Assembly (NCBI GenBank): GCA_016916535.1
Contig: CP070276.1
Span: forward strand, 1,922,001 to 1,986,000
Length of the DNA stretch: 64,000 bases
Direction of reading: 5' to 3'
Source: Dysgonomonadaceae bacterium zrk40
GTDB lineage: Bacteria; Bacteroidota; Bacteroidia; Bacteroidales; Dysgonomonadaceae
The translations under genes were made by a program, and so were the position numbers. The notes under the pieces are model-generated. The model was not told where the DNA came from. It did not search any database and saw only the letters and a list, made by a program, of their open reading frames with translations. Of this stretch, positions 1 to 9,130 are shown piece after piece. Each line of letters opens with the position of its first letter. Position 1 is the stretch's first letter.

Positions 1-101
1 AGTTGCTGTTACCGGAACGCATTGAAACAGCGGTGGATATGATCAGGAATTTTTGTCTGGCCGGTATCAACACCACAATGAATCAATACAACAATAAGTA
101 A
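1..101 (+). CDS. pth: Peptidyl-tRNA hydrolase, C-terminal end only
   Basis: The window opens inside this gene. Only the last 32 codons are present, in the frame beginning at base 3 and ending with TAA at 99-101. The tail contains FCLAGINTTMNQYNNK, which matches the remembered C-terminus of Bacteroides Pth (SFCLAGIDITMNQFNKK). Pth releases peptides from prematurely dissociated peptidyl-tRNAs in the cytoplasm. The S4-domain gene starts 11 bases later on the same strand, an arrangement I recall from other Bacteroidales. The catalytic residues lie outside the window, so the identification rests on the tail and the context. Confidence 0.8.
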   Translation, partial: LLLPERIETAVDMIRNFCLAGINTTMNQYNNK

Positions 102-112
102 TCTGTTGAGTG

Positions 113-517
113 ATGGAAGAAGTGCGCATAGACAAATGGCTCTGGGCGGTACGTATCTTCAAGACGCGGACAGCCGCCACGGAGGCCTGCAAAAAAGGAA
201 GGGTCCTGATTGGAGAGGCATCGATGAAGCCTTCCCGGAATGTCAGAGTGGGGGAAGTGATCAAAGTCAGGAAGCCTCCCGTGACCTATTCCTTCAAGGT
301 CCTTGCCCTTGCGGAAAAACGAATGGGAGCGAGATTGGTGCCGGAGTATATGGAGAACGTGACTCCTCAGGAGCAGTATGAGCTGTTGGAGCTTAAAAGC
401 ATCAGCGGGTTCGTAGACCGACAACGCGGGACGGGACGTCCCACCAAGAAGGAACGGCGCGACCTGGACCAGTTTGCTGACAGCATTCCTGAAGACCTCT
501 TCAACTGGGATGAATAA
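113..517 (+). CDS. RNA-binding S4 domain protein, Hsp15-like
   Basis: A 134-residue protein that begins MEEVRIDKWLWAVRIFKTR, the classic start of an S4 RNA-binding domain of the Hsp15 (HslR) type. The S4 fold covers roughly residues 1-65, and the lysine/arginine-rich tail (GRPTKKERRDLDQF) is usual for the family. E. coli Hsp15 recycles stalled 50S subunits that carry nascent chains; a similar role is inferred. A GTG at 110 directly precedes the ATG at 113; I prefer the ATG because MEEVRIDKWLW fits the family start. It probably forms an operon with pth, which would pair two ribosome-rescue functions. Confidence 0.85.
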   Translation: MEEVRIDKWLWAVRIFKTRTAATEACKKGRVLIGEASMKPSRNVRVGEVIKVRKPPVTYSFKVLALAEKRMGARLVPEYMENVTPQEQYELLELKSISGFVDRQRGTGRPTKKERRDLDQFADSIPEDLFNWDE

Positions 518-525
518 GGGATTCC

Positions 526-1242
526 TTAGCGGGAGACCCTTATTTTTTTGTCTGTGCGGTTGTAGAGTGGCACTACCTCAAGGGTGTCACTGCTCAGACA
601 GTAGGCCGCATCTCCCTCCGCACCGTTGGCCAGGAGGCGCCCGTAGTGCTCACTGCTCTTTAGAAAACCCATCGGATCTGCTTTCGCCTGCAGCCACAAC
701 AGTTGGGCTACCCGCACCGCATCTGAACCGATGGCCACCTTTCCAGAGGCAGAGAGCCTTTCCAGAAGAGCACCCCCGAAGAGCATATCTTCCAGGTTGA
801 TCCGGTTGTTCCACCCCGCACAGAGTACCACAATTCGTTCTGCATGTTCGATGCAGTAGTGGCTTAACGCACCGATGTTTGAGAAGGATCCTATCAACAG
901 CTCCTGTGCGTTTGCACCCTCTCTGATGGCCATTGTGCCATTGGTGGTGGTGAAGACAACCTCTCTCCCTGCTACCCTTTCAGGAGTGTAATCGAAGGGG
1001 GAGTTGCCAAAGTCAGCAAAGTCGCACTTTCGCGTATGTCGTTCTGCTCCCACCAGGTAGCCATCATTCTTGTAACGTTTCGCCTCCTCAATCTCTGCCA
1101 CGGGGATGATTGCTGTGGCACCGTTGTGGAGCATGCGGCACATGGTGGTTGATGCACGAAAGATATCGACCACGATCACGGTGTCATTTTCTTTTCGGTA
1201 GTAAGGGTAGAGGGCGGGAGATGGGGCAATGTCGATGATCAT
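526..1242 (-). CDS. comB: 2-phosphosulfolactate phosphatase ComB
   Basis: A 238-residue ComB-family protein. Family hallmarks seen are VVDIFRASTTM near the N-terminus, the TTNGTMAI segment and VLCAGWNNRINLEDMLFGG. ComB dephosphorylates 2-phosphosulfolactate to sulfolactate in the archaeal coenzyme M pathway. Homologues are widespread in Bacteroidota, where the physiological substrate is unclear. The open frame extends upstream to 1425, but the ATG at 1242 (MIIDIAPSP) is the natural start and lies just after a consensus promoter at 1261-1292. The gene is convergent with the S4 gene and divergent from maf. Confidence 0.85.
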   Translation of the reverse strand: MIIDIAPSPALYPYYRKENDTVIVVDIFRASTTMCRMLHNGATAIIPVAEIEEAKRYKNDGYLVGAERHTRKCDFADFGNSPFDYTPERVAGREVVFTTTNGTMAIREGANAQELLIGSFSNIGALSHYCIEHAERIVVLCAGWNNRINLEDMLFGGALLERLSASGKVAIGSDAVRVAQLLWLQAKADPMGFLKSSEHYGRLLANGAEGDAAYCLSSDTLEVVPLYNRTDKKIRVSR

Positions 1243-1260
1243 ACCATTGATGTTTGAATG

Positions 1261-1292
1261 CAAAGATAGGAACAATTTGTCTGAAAGCAAAA
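1261..1292 (-). promoter_or_regulatory. Bacteroidota-type promoter for comB
   Basis: On the minus strand TTTTG (1292-1288) is followed after 19 bases by TATCTTTG (1268-1261). This matches the Bacteroidota -33/-7 consensus. Transcription would begin about 12 bases before the comB ATG. Confidence 0.6.
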
Positions 1293-1416
1293 CAACAAAG
1301 CAGGACCACTGATTCGATGTCAGTTTACAGTGTAGTGTAGTGGTGAGGACGATGCAAAATTTTTTGTATCTTTCGCCCCGAATTAAAAAAAGTGCATCAC
1401 AAAAGTTTTCTTTTGA

Positions 1417-2004
1417 ATGAAACAACAGTTGAAGATTACCAACTATAAGGTCATATTGGCTTCTGCTTCACCCAGGAGACAAGAACTCCTCTCAGGGATC
1501 GACCTGGCATATGAATTACGCACCCTGCCCGATGTTGATGAATCCTTTCCGGATGATCTGCCACATGAGGAGGTCGCGGAATACCTGGCACGCAAGAAGG
1601 CTACAGCATACACCGACGCATTGAAGGAGGATGAATTGCTGATCACTGCCGATACGATTGTACTGTTGAACGGAATGATTTTGGGTAAACCCACCGATAG
1701 AGAGGAGGCACAACGGATGCTGCGGATCCTCTCCGGTAAACGACACAGGGTGATCACCGGTGTCTGCCTCACCTCGATACGGAAATCACACTCCTTTTCT
1801 GATACAGCCTGGGTGACCTTTGGTGAGCTTACCGATGAAGAGATTGATTCTTATCTCGATCGTTATAACCCAATGGACAAGGCGGGAGCCTACGGTGTGC
1901 AGGAGTGGATTGGTTATGTGGGTGTGGAAAAGATTGAGGGTTCTTACTTCAACGTGATGGGCTTTCCCATTTACAAAGTGTACCGCGAGTTGAAGCGGTT
2001 TTGA
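1417..2004 (+). CDS. maf: Maf family nucleoside triphosphate pyrophosphatase
   Basis: A 195-residue Maf protein. Visible motifs are ILASASPRRQELL at residues 13-25 (the substrate-binding SxSPRR loop), LPDVDESFP, ITADTIVLLNGMILGKPTD and the conserved tail GAYGVQEWIGYVGVEKIEGSYFNVMGFP. Maf enzymes hydrolyse non-canonical or modified nucleoside triphosphates to monophosphates and pyrophosphate and have been tied to septum control. The spacing DEELLITADTIV resembles the dTTP/UTP-type YhdE group, but subclass is uncertain. The ATG at 1417 gives the usual family length. It overlaps no confirmed gene and is divergent from comB. Confidence 0.9.
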   Translation: MKQQLKITNYKVILASASPRRQELLSGIDLAYELRTLPDVDESFPDDLPHEEVAEYLARKKATAYTDALKEDELLITADTIVLLNGMILGKPTDREEAQRMLRILSGKRHRVITGVCLTSIRKSHSFSDTAWVTFGELTDEEIDSYLDRYNPMDKAGAYGVQEWIGYVGVEKIEGSYFNVMGFPIYKVYRELKRF

Positions 2005-2032
2005 AAAAATAAAAAATAATCTCCTATCTTTG
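1999..2032 (+). promoter_or_regulatory. Bacteroidota-type promoter for the aspartokinase gene
   Basis: TTTTG at 1999-2003 is followed after 21 bases by TATCTTTG at 2025-2032, a full -33/-7 match. It overlaps the last codons of maf and implies a leader of about 35 bases before the ATG at 2073. Confidence 0.6.
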
Positions 2033-2072
2033 TCACGGATTTTTAGCAATCAGATTAATTGAAAACAACCCT

Positions 2073-3470
2073 ATGCTTACAGTAGAAAAAATCGGCGGTA
2101 CCTCCATGTCGCAGTTTCAGGATGTCCTGCAAAACATCATTCGGGGAAACAGAAAGGGAGACCAACTCTATAACCGCATCTTCGTGGTGTCGGCCTATAA
2201 CAACGTGACCAACTGGTTGCTGGAACACAAGAAGACCGGAGAACCGGGCATTTACAACAAATTCCTCAACGGGGAGGATTACAGCAGCGCGCTCGATTCA
2301 TTCTGCCAACGTCTGTTGCTCATCAACGACGGGTTTGCGGATATTGGGCTGGACCTGAAAGAGGCACGCGACTTTATCCGCTTCCGGGTGGATCAGGCCA
2401 AGACAGTGCTTTACAGCCTGGGTAAGGTGCTGGCCTCGGGGTACGTGAATCGTACCGACATTCACCTAGCCGCTCGTGAAATACTGGCTTCCATTGGTGA
2501 AGCGCACTCCGGATGGAACTCGGTCAATATCCTCAACAACAACAACATCAATGCTCGTTTTATTGACCTCTGCGGATTCAATGATAACGAGCCGTTGACA
2601 ATCGATCAGCGCATCCACAAGGAATTCAGCGGCATCGATTTCAGCAATGTGCTTTGTGTGGCTACCGGTTACACCAAAGGTACGGAGGGGATCATGCGGG
2701 CTTTCGACCGTGGGTACAGTGAGGTTACCTTCAGCAAGATTGCCGTGGAGGTAAAGGCGCAGGAAGCAGTAATCCACAAGGAGTTTCATCTCTCCAGTGC
2801 CGATCCCAAGATTGTGGGAGTGGAAAACAGCATACCCGTAGGACATACCAATTATGTGATTGCCGATCAGTTGGCCGACATCGGTATGGAGGCCATTCAC
2901 CCCAAAGCGGCCAAACCATTGGAGTTGGCCGGTATCGACATCCGCATCAAGAACACCTTCGAACCTGAGCATCCCGGAACCCTCATCTCTCACGATTATG
3001 TCTCACCTGAACCGCGGGTGGAGATCGTCTCCGGCTCACGCAAGGTGATTGCCATTGAGGTACATGACCCAATGATGGTGGGTGAAGTGGGTTTCGACGG
3101 TCAGATCATGAACTACTTCGTCAAGTATGGGGTGAGCTACATTCTGAAATCGACCAATGCCAACTCAATCACCATGGTGGTGTGGGACAACGAGAAAAGC
3201 CTGGAACTGATCAAGGTGCTCAAAGAGGTGTTCTACCAGGTGGATGCAAAACCAATGGCCATTGTATGTGCCATGGGCTCCAACATTGCCCTTCCCGGTT
3301 TCCTCTATTATGCCGCCAAGGCCCTCTATGAAAAGGAGATTAATGTGGAGAGCTTTGCCCAGTCGCTGATGCAGGTGAACATGCAATTTGTAATCCGGCG
3401 TGAGCATTATGAGGATGCGGTAATTGCCCTTAATGAGGCACTCTGCAAAGAGATTGATGGTCACTCATAA
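2073..3470 (+). CDS. Aspartate kinase, Ask_Ect-like type
   Basis: A 465-residue aspartokinase that phosphorylates L-aspartate, the first step towards lysine, threonine and methionine. It opens MLTVEKIGGTSMSQF; the usual enzyme has KFGGTS. The VEKIGGTSM start and the long insert after it (FVVSAYNNVTNWLLEHKKTGEPG) recall the Ask_Ect aspartokinases of ectoine gene clusters. The kinase domain covers roughly residues 1-310. Two ACT-like regulatory segments follow (VHDPMMVGEVGF and AIVCAMGSNIALPGF). No ectABC genes occur in the window. It appears to be a single-gene unit with its own promoter and is convergent with hflX. Confidence 0.85.
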   Translation: MLTVEKIGGTSMSQFQDVLQNIIRGNRKGDQLYNRIFVVSAYNNVTNWLLEHKKTGEPGIYNKFLNGEDYSSALDSFCQRLLLINDGFADIGLDLKEARDFIRFRVDQAKTVLYSLGKVLASGYVNRTDIHLAAREILASIGEAHSGWNSVNILNNNNINARFIDLCGFNDNEPLTIDQRIHKEFSGIDFSNVLCVATGYTKGTEGIMRAFDRGYSEVTFSKIAVEVKAQEAVIHKEFHLSSADPKIVGVENSIPVGHTNYVIADQLADIGMEAIHPKAAKPLELAGIDIRIKNTFEPEHPGTLISHDYVSPEPRVEIVSGSRKVIAIEVHDPMMVGEVGFDGQIMNYFVKYGVSYILKSTNANSITMVVWDNEKSLELIKVLKEVFYQVDAKPMAIVCAMGSNIALPGFLYYAAKALYEKEINVESFAQSLMQVNMQFVIRREHYEDAVIALNEALCKEIDGHS

Positions 3471-3506
3471 CGCCGACCGCCATTTCCCGGACCGCCATGA
3501 TTGTTA

Positions 3507-4730
3507 TCACTCCTCTTCGTAGGTTTGGTAGAGGAAATCGTTGTAGGGGAAACGGGTGGTATGAATCTCCTTCACTTTTTCGTACATGATCTCTTTGAGT
3601 GCATCGATGTTCTCCCGCTCCCTGGCAGAGATGAAGATGCAGTGCTCCCTGATCTTATTCAGCCAGGAGTCTTTTAGTTCATCTAGGGTATAGTGCTCAC
3701 GTTTTTTTGGTGTGAGGTCGTCCTCCTCCTTCACAACGTGCGAAAATGCGTCAATTTTGTTGAATACCAGGATGACTGGCTTCTCCCTGTCGTCGATCTC
3801 AAAGAGCGTTTTCTCTACCACCTCGATCTGTTCTTCAAAGGCAGGGTGGGAGATGTCCACCACGTGGAGCAGGATGTCGGCCTCCCTCACCTCATCGAGT
3901 GTCGACTTGAACGATTCGATCAGGTGGGTGGGCAGCTTGCGGATGAAGCCTACCGTATCAGTTAGCAGGAATGGCAGATTCTCGATTGTCACCTTGCGCA
4001 CCGTTGTGTCGAGCGTCGCAAAGAGCTTGTTCTCAGCAAACACATCGCTCTTACTGAGCAGTGTCATCAGTGTTGACTTGCCGACGTTCGTGTAGCCTAC
4101 CAGTGCCACGCGCACCAGTTTACCCCTGTTCTTGCGCTGCACTACTTTCTGTTTGTCGATATCTTTCAATTCCTGTTTCAATCGTGAGATCTTGTCGAGG
4201 ATGATGCGCCGGTCGGTCTCCAGCTGTGTCTCACCAGGGCCGCGCATGATGGTGCCGCCCCCGCCGCGCTGGCGCTCCAGGTGAGTCCACATACGGGTTA
4301 GGCGTGGCAGCAGGTACTGGTATTGCGCAAGTTCTACCTGTGCCTTTGCATGTGCTGTCTGCGCCCTCATGGCGAAGATGTCGAGAATCAGGCTGGTGCG
4401 GTCCATGATGCGGATCTTCAACTCCTTTTCGATGTTGCGTAGTTGCTTTGCAGATAGCTCATCGTCGAAGATCGCCACTCCCACTTCGTTCTCTTCGTCC
4501 TTCACATACTCCTCGATTTCCTGCAGTTTCCCCTTCCCCACGAAGGTGACCGGATTGGGCATCTCCAGTCGCTGCTGGAAGCGTTTGCCGGGTACCAGGC
4601 CGGCCGTTTCGGCCAGGAACGCCAACTCATCGAGGTATTCCTTCACCTTCTCTTCATTCTGTTCGGGTGTGATAAGGCCCACTAAAAGGGCGTTTTCATT
4701 CTTTATTTCGTTTGTGATGAAGTCTTTCAT
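3507..4730 (-). CDS. hflX: GTPase HflX
   Basis: A 407-residue HflX. The N-terminal glycine-rich HflX domain (residues about 15-200) includes GGGGTIMRGPGETQLE at 156-171. The G domain follows, with the Walker A motif GYTNVGKST at 212-220, G3 DTVGF and G4 NKID. HflX is a ribosome-associated GTPase that splits stalled or hibernating 70S ribosomes after stress. The short C-terminal region ending in YQTYEEE is normal for the family. The start at MKDFITNEIKNENALLVGL gives the expected N-terminus. Confidence 0.95.
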   Translation of the reverse strand: MKDFITNEIKNENALLVGLITPEQNEEKVKEYLDELAFLAETAGLVPGKRFQQRLEMPNPVTFVGKGKLQEIEEYVKDEENEVGVAIFDDELSAKQLRNIEKELKIRIMDRTSLILDIFAMRAQTAHAKAQVELAQYQYLLPRLTRMWTHLERQRGGGGTIMRGPGETQLETDRRIILDKISRLKQELKDIDKQKVVQRKNRGKLVRVALVGYTNVGKSTLMTLLSKSDVFAENKLFATLDTTVRKVTIENLPFLLTDTVGFIRKLPTHLIESFKSTLDEVREADILLHVVDISHPAFEEQIEVVEKTLFEIDDREKPVILVFNKIDAFSHVVKEEDDLTPKKREHYTLDELKDSWLNKIREHCIFISARERENIDALKEIMYEKVKEIHTTRFPYNDFLYQTYEEE

Positions 4731-4802
4731 AAATTTAATCTGCTAATTGATGTAATTGGATGGTTATCGTTCTAATCCGAAAGGCTGTGGGTCTATTTTT
4801 TT

Positions 4803-5318
4803 CTAAAACCAAAATCCGAATCCGGCAGTGATGAGCAACTGAGAATAATCATTGATGAACTGGTATTTCAGTTCCAGGTTGGCCCTGACACGATAGCTGA
4901 TGTCATGCTGATAACCCATTCCCAGACTGGCTCCCGGCCGGTGATGCGTCTCCTCCTTCCCTGTCATGTTGAATGTTGCTTCCGGATCGTAGTGCCAGTT
5001 GGAGTAGTGAATACCTGCCAGCGGATAGAGCGATGCTGTATAGCTTAGGGGCAGAATATAGTGAAGGTCGGCCTCTGCCATCCACATTTGTTCTCCCTTC
5101 ACTTCGAGATAACGGGTAAAGGAGGGTGCAAACCGGAGATTGTTGGTTCGGTAGTAATGCAGATGCACTCCTGCTCCCGGACTTTTTGCCACCGATGCGT
5201 ATCCTGTATGGACACCCACACCCCATGTACCCTCAAACTGTGCATGTAGAGCCGGCAGTGCACTGAGCAGCGTGATCAGCAAGAGCATCCCTTTTATGAT
5301 GATTGAACGATGTTTCAT
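4803..5318 (-). CDS. Outer-membrane beta-barrel family protein
   Basis: A 171-residue protein with a signal peptide (hydrophobic residues about 9-25, cleavage near LHAQ). The mature part has alternating strands and ends in an aromatic residue (GFGFWF), typical of small eight-stranded outer-membrane barrels. Repeated short strands such as GVGVHTGY, GAGVHLHYY and ASLGMGYQH support this. No specific family or ligand can be named. It lies between hflX and the UPF0126 gene on the same strand, but the gaps suggest separate transcription. Confidence 0.65.
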   Translation of the reverse strand: MKHRSIIIKGMLLLITLLSALPALHAQFEGTWGVGVHTGYASVAKSPGAGVHLHYYRTNNLRFAPSFTRYLEVKGEQMWMAEADLHYILPLSYTASLYPLAGIHYSNWHYDPEATFNMTGKEETHHRPGASLGMGYQHDISYRVRANLELKYQFINDYSQLLITAGFGFWF

Positions 5319-5377
5319 CCCGCAAAGATAACGAAATCAATGAAAAGATGCTGTAATGAAGATTAAATCTGTGTGGG

Positions 5378-6004
5378 TCAGCTCTCTTCTCCTCCTTTCA
5401 GGATAGGGAGGTGCCAATGGTATCGTACGGCCAGCATCCGGATAAGGATCACCGAAGCCGCGGTGGTGAGCTGGGTGGCGATTTGGTGGATGCCTGCAAC
5501 ATGCATTAACGTAAAGACAATGCCACCGATGACGCAGGCCAATGCATAGATCTCCTTTCGGAAGATGAGTGGTATCTCATTGATCAGCACATCCCGAACC
5601 ATACCACCCACTGAACCGGTGATAGTGCCCATGATCACAGCCACCCAGGGATCATACCCCAGTGCGAGGCTCTTCTCCACGCCCACCACTACGAAGAGCC
5701 CCAGCCCGATGCTGTCGAAGAGGAAAAAGGTGTTGTTGAGGCGTATCAGCTGATTGTGAAAGATGATCACGAATAAAAGTGCGAGAAATGTGGCCCAGAG
5801 ATAAACCGGGTTTTCCATCCAGAAGGGGATCACATTGATGAAGAGATCGCGCAGGGTACCTCCACCAATGGCAGTCACGAAGCCCACAACAAAAGCACCG
5901 AAGAGATCGAACTTCTTTGCAGATGCCAACCTGATGCCGCTGATGGCAAAGGCAAATGTGCCAAGGAACTCGATGATGTCTACAAATTCAACTGTTATAT
6001 CCAT
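5378..6004 (-). CDS. UPF0126 / TRIC-like membrane protein
   Basis: A 208-residue integral membrane protein made of two tandem UPF0126 domains, each with about three membrane helices. The repeated signatures are FAISGIRLASAKKFDLFGAFVVGFVTAIGGGTLRD and VVVGVEKSLALG with GTITGSVGGMVRDVL. Prokaryotic relatives include YicG and the trimeric intracellular cation (TRIC) channel group, so a potassium-conducting role is possible but unproven here. An alternative ATG at 6067 would add 21 polar residues. I prefer the ATG at 6004, which starts MDITVEFVDIIEFLGTFAFAISG like the family. It follows mnmA closely and is probably co-transcribed. Confidence 0.85.
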   Translation of the reverse strand: MDITVEFVDIIEFLGTFAFAISGIRLASAKKFDLFGAFVVGFVTAIGGGTLRDLFINVIPFWMENPVYLWATFLALLFVIIFHNQLIRLNNTFFLFDSIGLGLFVVVGVEKSLALGYDPWVAVIMGTITGSVGGMVRDVLINEIPLIFRKEIYALACVIGGIVFTLMHVAGIHQIATQLTTAASVILIRMLAVRYHWHLPILKGGEES

Positions 6005-6069
6005 ACCTGCTGTTTCATCTGGCTGTTGTCCTCTTTCGGGGATGCCGTCATCTCCACTAGGGAACAAGA

Positions 6070-7134
6070 CTAAATAATCATACCGCTTCCCAGGCAGAGA
6101 CGACTCTCATTGTCATAGACCACTCCAAACTGACCTGCGGCGATGCCTTGTACCGGTTCCGCGGACTGTATGCGGTACAGGTCGCCGATACGGCTGATTC
6201 TTCCCCGGGTGAAATCGGGTGTATGGCGTATCTTGAAGGTGATCTCCTTCTCATCAGCGAAGTCGCCCCAAATATCTTTTGTGATGAACTCGAAACCCTG
6301 AAGGTTGATCTGATCACCGTACTGGTGGCGGGTGTCATACCCTTTTGAGACGTATACAATGTTGCGGTTCACATCCTTTTTGATTACGAACCAGGGACCA
6401 CCACTCAGTCCCAGTCCTTTCCGCTGGCCGATTGTGTGAAACCAGAAGCCCTGGTGCTTTCCCAGGATGTTGCCGGTCTCCAGTTCCACGATCAATCCCT
6501 CCTGTTTTCCCAGGTAACGCTCGATAAACTCGTTGTAGTTCACCTTGCCCAGGAAACAGATGCCCTGGCTGTCCTTGCGTTGTGCCGAGGGCAGCCTCTG
6601 TTCAGCTGCGATGGCGCGCACCTCAGACTTGAGCAGGTCGCCGATCGGGAACATCAACCGCGATACCTGCAAATAGCTGATTTGCCCCAGGAAATATGTC
6701 TGGTCCTTCACGCTGTCCTTCGCCGTAGAGAGCCAGGTGAGGCCTCCCTCTTCGGTGGTGGTGGCATAGTGTCCGGTGGCGATGCGATCGAACTGATGGC
6801 CCCACTTCTGTTCAAAGACGCCGAACTTAATCAGCTTGTTGCACATCATATCGGGATTGGGAGTCAGCCCCCGCTTCACGGAGTCAATGGTGTATTTCAC
6901 CACGCTGTCCCAATACTCCTCATGCAGCGAGACGATCTCCATCCTGCAGCCGTACTTTTTGGCAACGTACGATACAATCTCAATGTCCTCCTCAGAAGGA
7001 CAGTCAATGTATCCATCCTTATCCTCCATCCCGATCTTTATGTAATAGATCACCGGGTCATGTCCCATCTCCTTGAGGCGGTGTACCACCACCGAGCTGT
7101 CCACGCCGCCGGAAACCAAAGCTGCTATCTCCAT
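6070..7134 (-). CDS. mnmA: tRNA-specific 2-thiouridylase MnmA
   Basis: A 354-residue MnmA, which installs the 2-thio group on U34 of the Lys, Glu and Gln tRNAs. The PP-loop SGGVDSS lies at residues 8-14. The first catalytic cysteine is in [13 protein letters not shown] and the second in GICFLG. The C-terminal beta-barrel includes [16 protein letters not shown]. The ATG at 7134 ([14 protein letters not shown]) is preferred to an upstream in-frame ATG at 7167. A TACCTTTG -7-like box on the minus strand lies at about 7157-7164. Downstream UPF0126 starts 66 bases after the stop. Confidence 0.95.
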   Translation of the reverse strand: MEIAALVSGGVDSSVVVHRLKEMGHDPVIYYIKIGMEDKDGYIDCPSEEDIEIVSYVAKKYGCRMEIVSLHEEYWDSVVKYTIDSVKRGLTPNPDMMCNKLIKFGVFEQKWGHQFDRIATGHYATTTEEGGLTWLSTAKDSVKDQTYFLGQISYLQVSRLMFPIGDLLKSEVRAIAAEQRLPSAQRKDSQGICFLGKVNYNEFIERYLGKQEGLIVELETGNILGKHQGFWFHTIGQRKGLGLSGGPWFVIKKDVNRNIVYVSKGYDTRHQYGDQINLQGFEFITKDIWGDFADEKEITFKIRHTPDFTRGRISRIGDLYRIQSAEPVQGIAAGQFGVVYDNESRLCLGSGMII

Positions 7135-7395
7135 TTTTTTTGTGGGTTTTGAACTGCAAAGGTACAAATAAGAATCGAAAAGTGTGATTTGTCAGCGTTG
7201 GGTGAATGATCATCTTTTATCTTGTAAAATAATTGAAACAAAAAAAATAGTATTACCTTTACAACTTCGGATTGGACTGCAAAGGTTGGTCTAACTACCG
7301 AGAAGAGAGGTGGCGGAATCCAAGAGCGGAGCCCCCCCCTCCACTATCCCCGAAGCAGATTCGGGCCATGAGCGCAAAAGAAAAAAACGATATAA

Positions 7396-9111
7396 ATGAC
7401 TTACAGATGGAATTATTCAACCCTATCACACGACCAAAAAAATATAACAAATGAATTAGCGAAAGAACTTGATTTACATCCCGTATTTGTTGAATTGCTG
7501 GTAAACAAGGGAATAGAGAGCGCTGAGGAGGCGGAAAAGTTTCTGTATCCTAAACTGGAGGATCTTCATGATCCGTTTCTCTTACCCGACATGGACAAAG
7601 CAATTCGGCGTATTGAAAAAGCGCTGGGCAACAAGGAGCGGATCCTTATCTACGGGGATTACGATGTAGACGGTACAACGGCTGTTTCACTGGTGTACAA
7701 ATTCTTTCGGGGAATCACCAGCAATATTGATTATTATATTCCGGATCGGTACGATGAAGGGTATGGCATTTCGTTTCAGGGAATCGATTATGCCGTGAAA
7801 ACGGGTGTAACGCTCATTATCTCTCTCGATTGCGGCATCAAGGCGGTGAGCAAGGTCGCCTATGCAAAGGAACAAGGCATCGATTTTATTATTTGTGACC
7901 ACCATATGCCGGACGATTGTCTTCCGGAAGCGGTGGCGGTGGTCGACGCCAAACGGCTTGACTCTGTTTACCCATACGACGAGCTCTCGGGCTGTGGGGT
8001 AGGCTTTAAGTTGGTGCAGGCCTTCTCTCAACGCAATGGTTATCCATTCTCAGACATTGAACCGCTGCTCGATCTGGTAGCGGTGAGTATTGCTTCCGAC
8101 ATTGTTCCGCTGACGGGTGAGAACCGTATCATGATCCACTACGGACTGAAACAGCTCAACTCTAACCCTAGTTTTGGACTGAGAGGGATCATCGAGATTT
8201 GCGGACTACACCGAAAGCAGATCACCGTGAACGATATCGTCTTCAAGATTGGTCCCCGCATCAATGCCTCCGGTAGGATGATGAACGGCAAGGAAGCAGT
8301 GGATCTGATGCTGGCGGGTGACATGACCGCTGCACGTGAGAAAAGCAAGAACATTGACAAGTATAACGAAGATCGGCGTGAGTTGGATAAAAGGATTACC
8401 GATGAGGCCATCAACTACATTGACAAGCACATCGATATTGACAATCTGAAGAGCATCGTGCTCTATGATGAGAACTGGCACAAAGGGATCGTGGGGATCG
8501 TGGCTTCGCGACTCACTGAGAAGTTTTATCGTCCTGCAGTAGTTTTGACAAAGTCAAACGGAATGATCTCCGGTTCGGCTCGTTCAGTACCCGGCTATGA
8601 TGTATACAAAGCGATAGAGTCTTGCCGCGATATCCTTGAGAATTTCGGAGGGCATATGTATGCTGCCGGGTTGACATTGAAGGAGGAACATCTTAAGGAA
8701 TTTACTGACCGGTTCAACAGTCTCTCCTTCGACGGTATTGAGCCGGGTATGATGCTACCCCAGATTACCGTTGACGCTGAGATATCCCTGTCACAGATCA
8801 CACCAAAATTCATCGCTGATCTCAAGCTATTCAGTCCTTTTGGCCCAGAGAACGAGAATCCTGTTTTCCTCTCACGAAACGTACTTGATTCTGGAAACAG
8901 CAAGTTGGTGGGCAAGGGGTTCCGACATATCAAACTGGAGTTGAAGGATCAGACCAGGGAGGCTCCCATGCCGGGTATCGCTTTTTGTCAACAGGATTTC
9001 TTCCAGAAGATCAAGGGGGGTGAGCCGGTGGACATCTGTTATACACTTGAGGAGAACACCCATGGTAGCCGATCGTTCATGCAGCTGATGATTAAAGATA
9101 TACGAGGATAA
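7396..9111 (+). CDS. recJ: Single-stranded-DNA-specific exonuclease RecJ
   Basis: A 571-residue RecJ, a 5'-3' single-strand DNA exonuclease of recombination and mismatch repair. The DHH-phosphoesterase motif I is DYDVDGTT at residues 88-95, and motif III is DHH at 168-170. Downstream are INASGRM and the DHHA1 motif GGHMYAAG. The start MTYRWNYSTLSHDQ resembles other Bacteroidales RecJ starts. The 261 bases between mnmA and recJ hold divergent promoters and no convincing gene. recQ begins 19 bases after the stop, so recJ-recQ form one repair operon. Confidence 0.95.
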   Translation: MTYRWNYSTLSHDQKNITNELAKELDLHPVFVELLVNKGIESAEEAEKFLYPKLEDLHDPFLLPDMDKAIRRIEKALGNKERILIYGDYDVDGTTAVSLVYKFFRGITSNIDYYIPDRYDEGYGISFQGIDYAVKTGVTLIISLDCGIKAVSKVAYAKEQGIDFIICDHHMPDDCLPEAVAVVDAKRLDSVYPYDELSGCGVGFKLVQAFSQRNGYPFSDIEPLLDLVAVSIASDIVPLTGENRIMIHYGLKQLNSNPSFGLRGIIEICGLHRKQITVNDIVFKIGPRINASGRMMNGKEAVDLMLAGDMTAAREKSKNIDKYNEDRRELDKRITDEAINYIDKHIDIDNLKSIVLYDENWHKGIVGIVASRLTEKFYRPAVVLTKSNGMISGSARSVPGYDVYKAIESCRDILENFGGHMYAAGLTLKEEHLKEFTDRFNSLSFDGIEPGMMLPQITVDAEISLSQITPKFIADLKLFSPFGPENENPVFLSRNVLDSGNSKLVGKGFRHIKLELKDQTREAPMPGIAFCQQDFFQKIKGGEPVDICYTLEENTHGSRSFMQLMIKDIRG

Positions 9112-9130
9112 CAAAGAGGATAATTTGCGT

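Noticed and set aside
7272-7454. 60-codon frame before recJ
   Set aside because: Contains a run of prolines from a C-tract and overlaps the recJ start; the recJ N-terminus fits its family without it.
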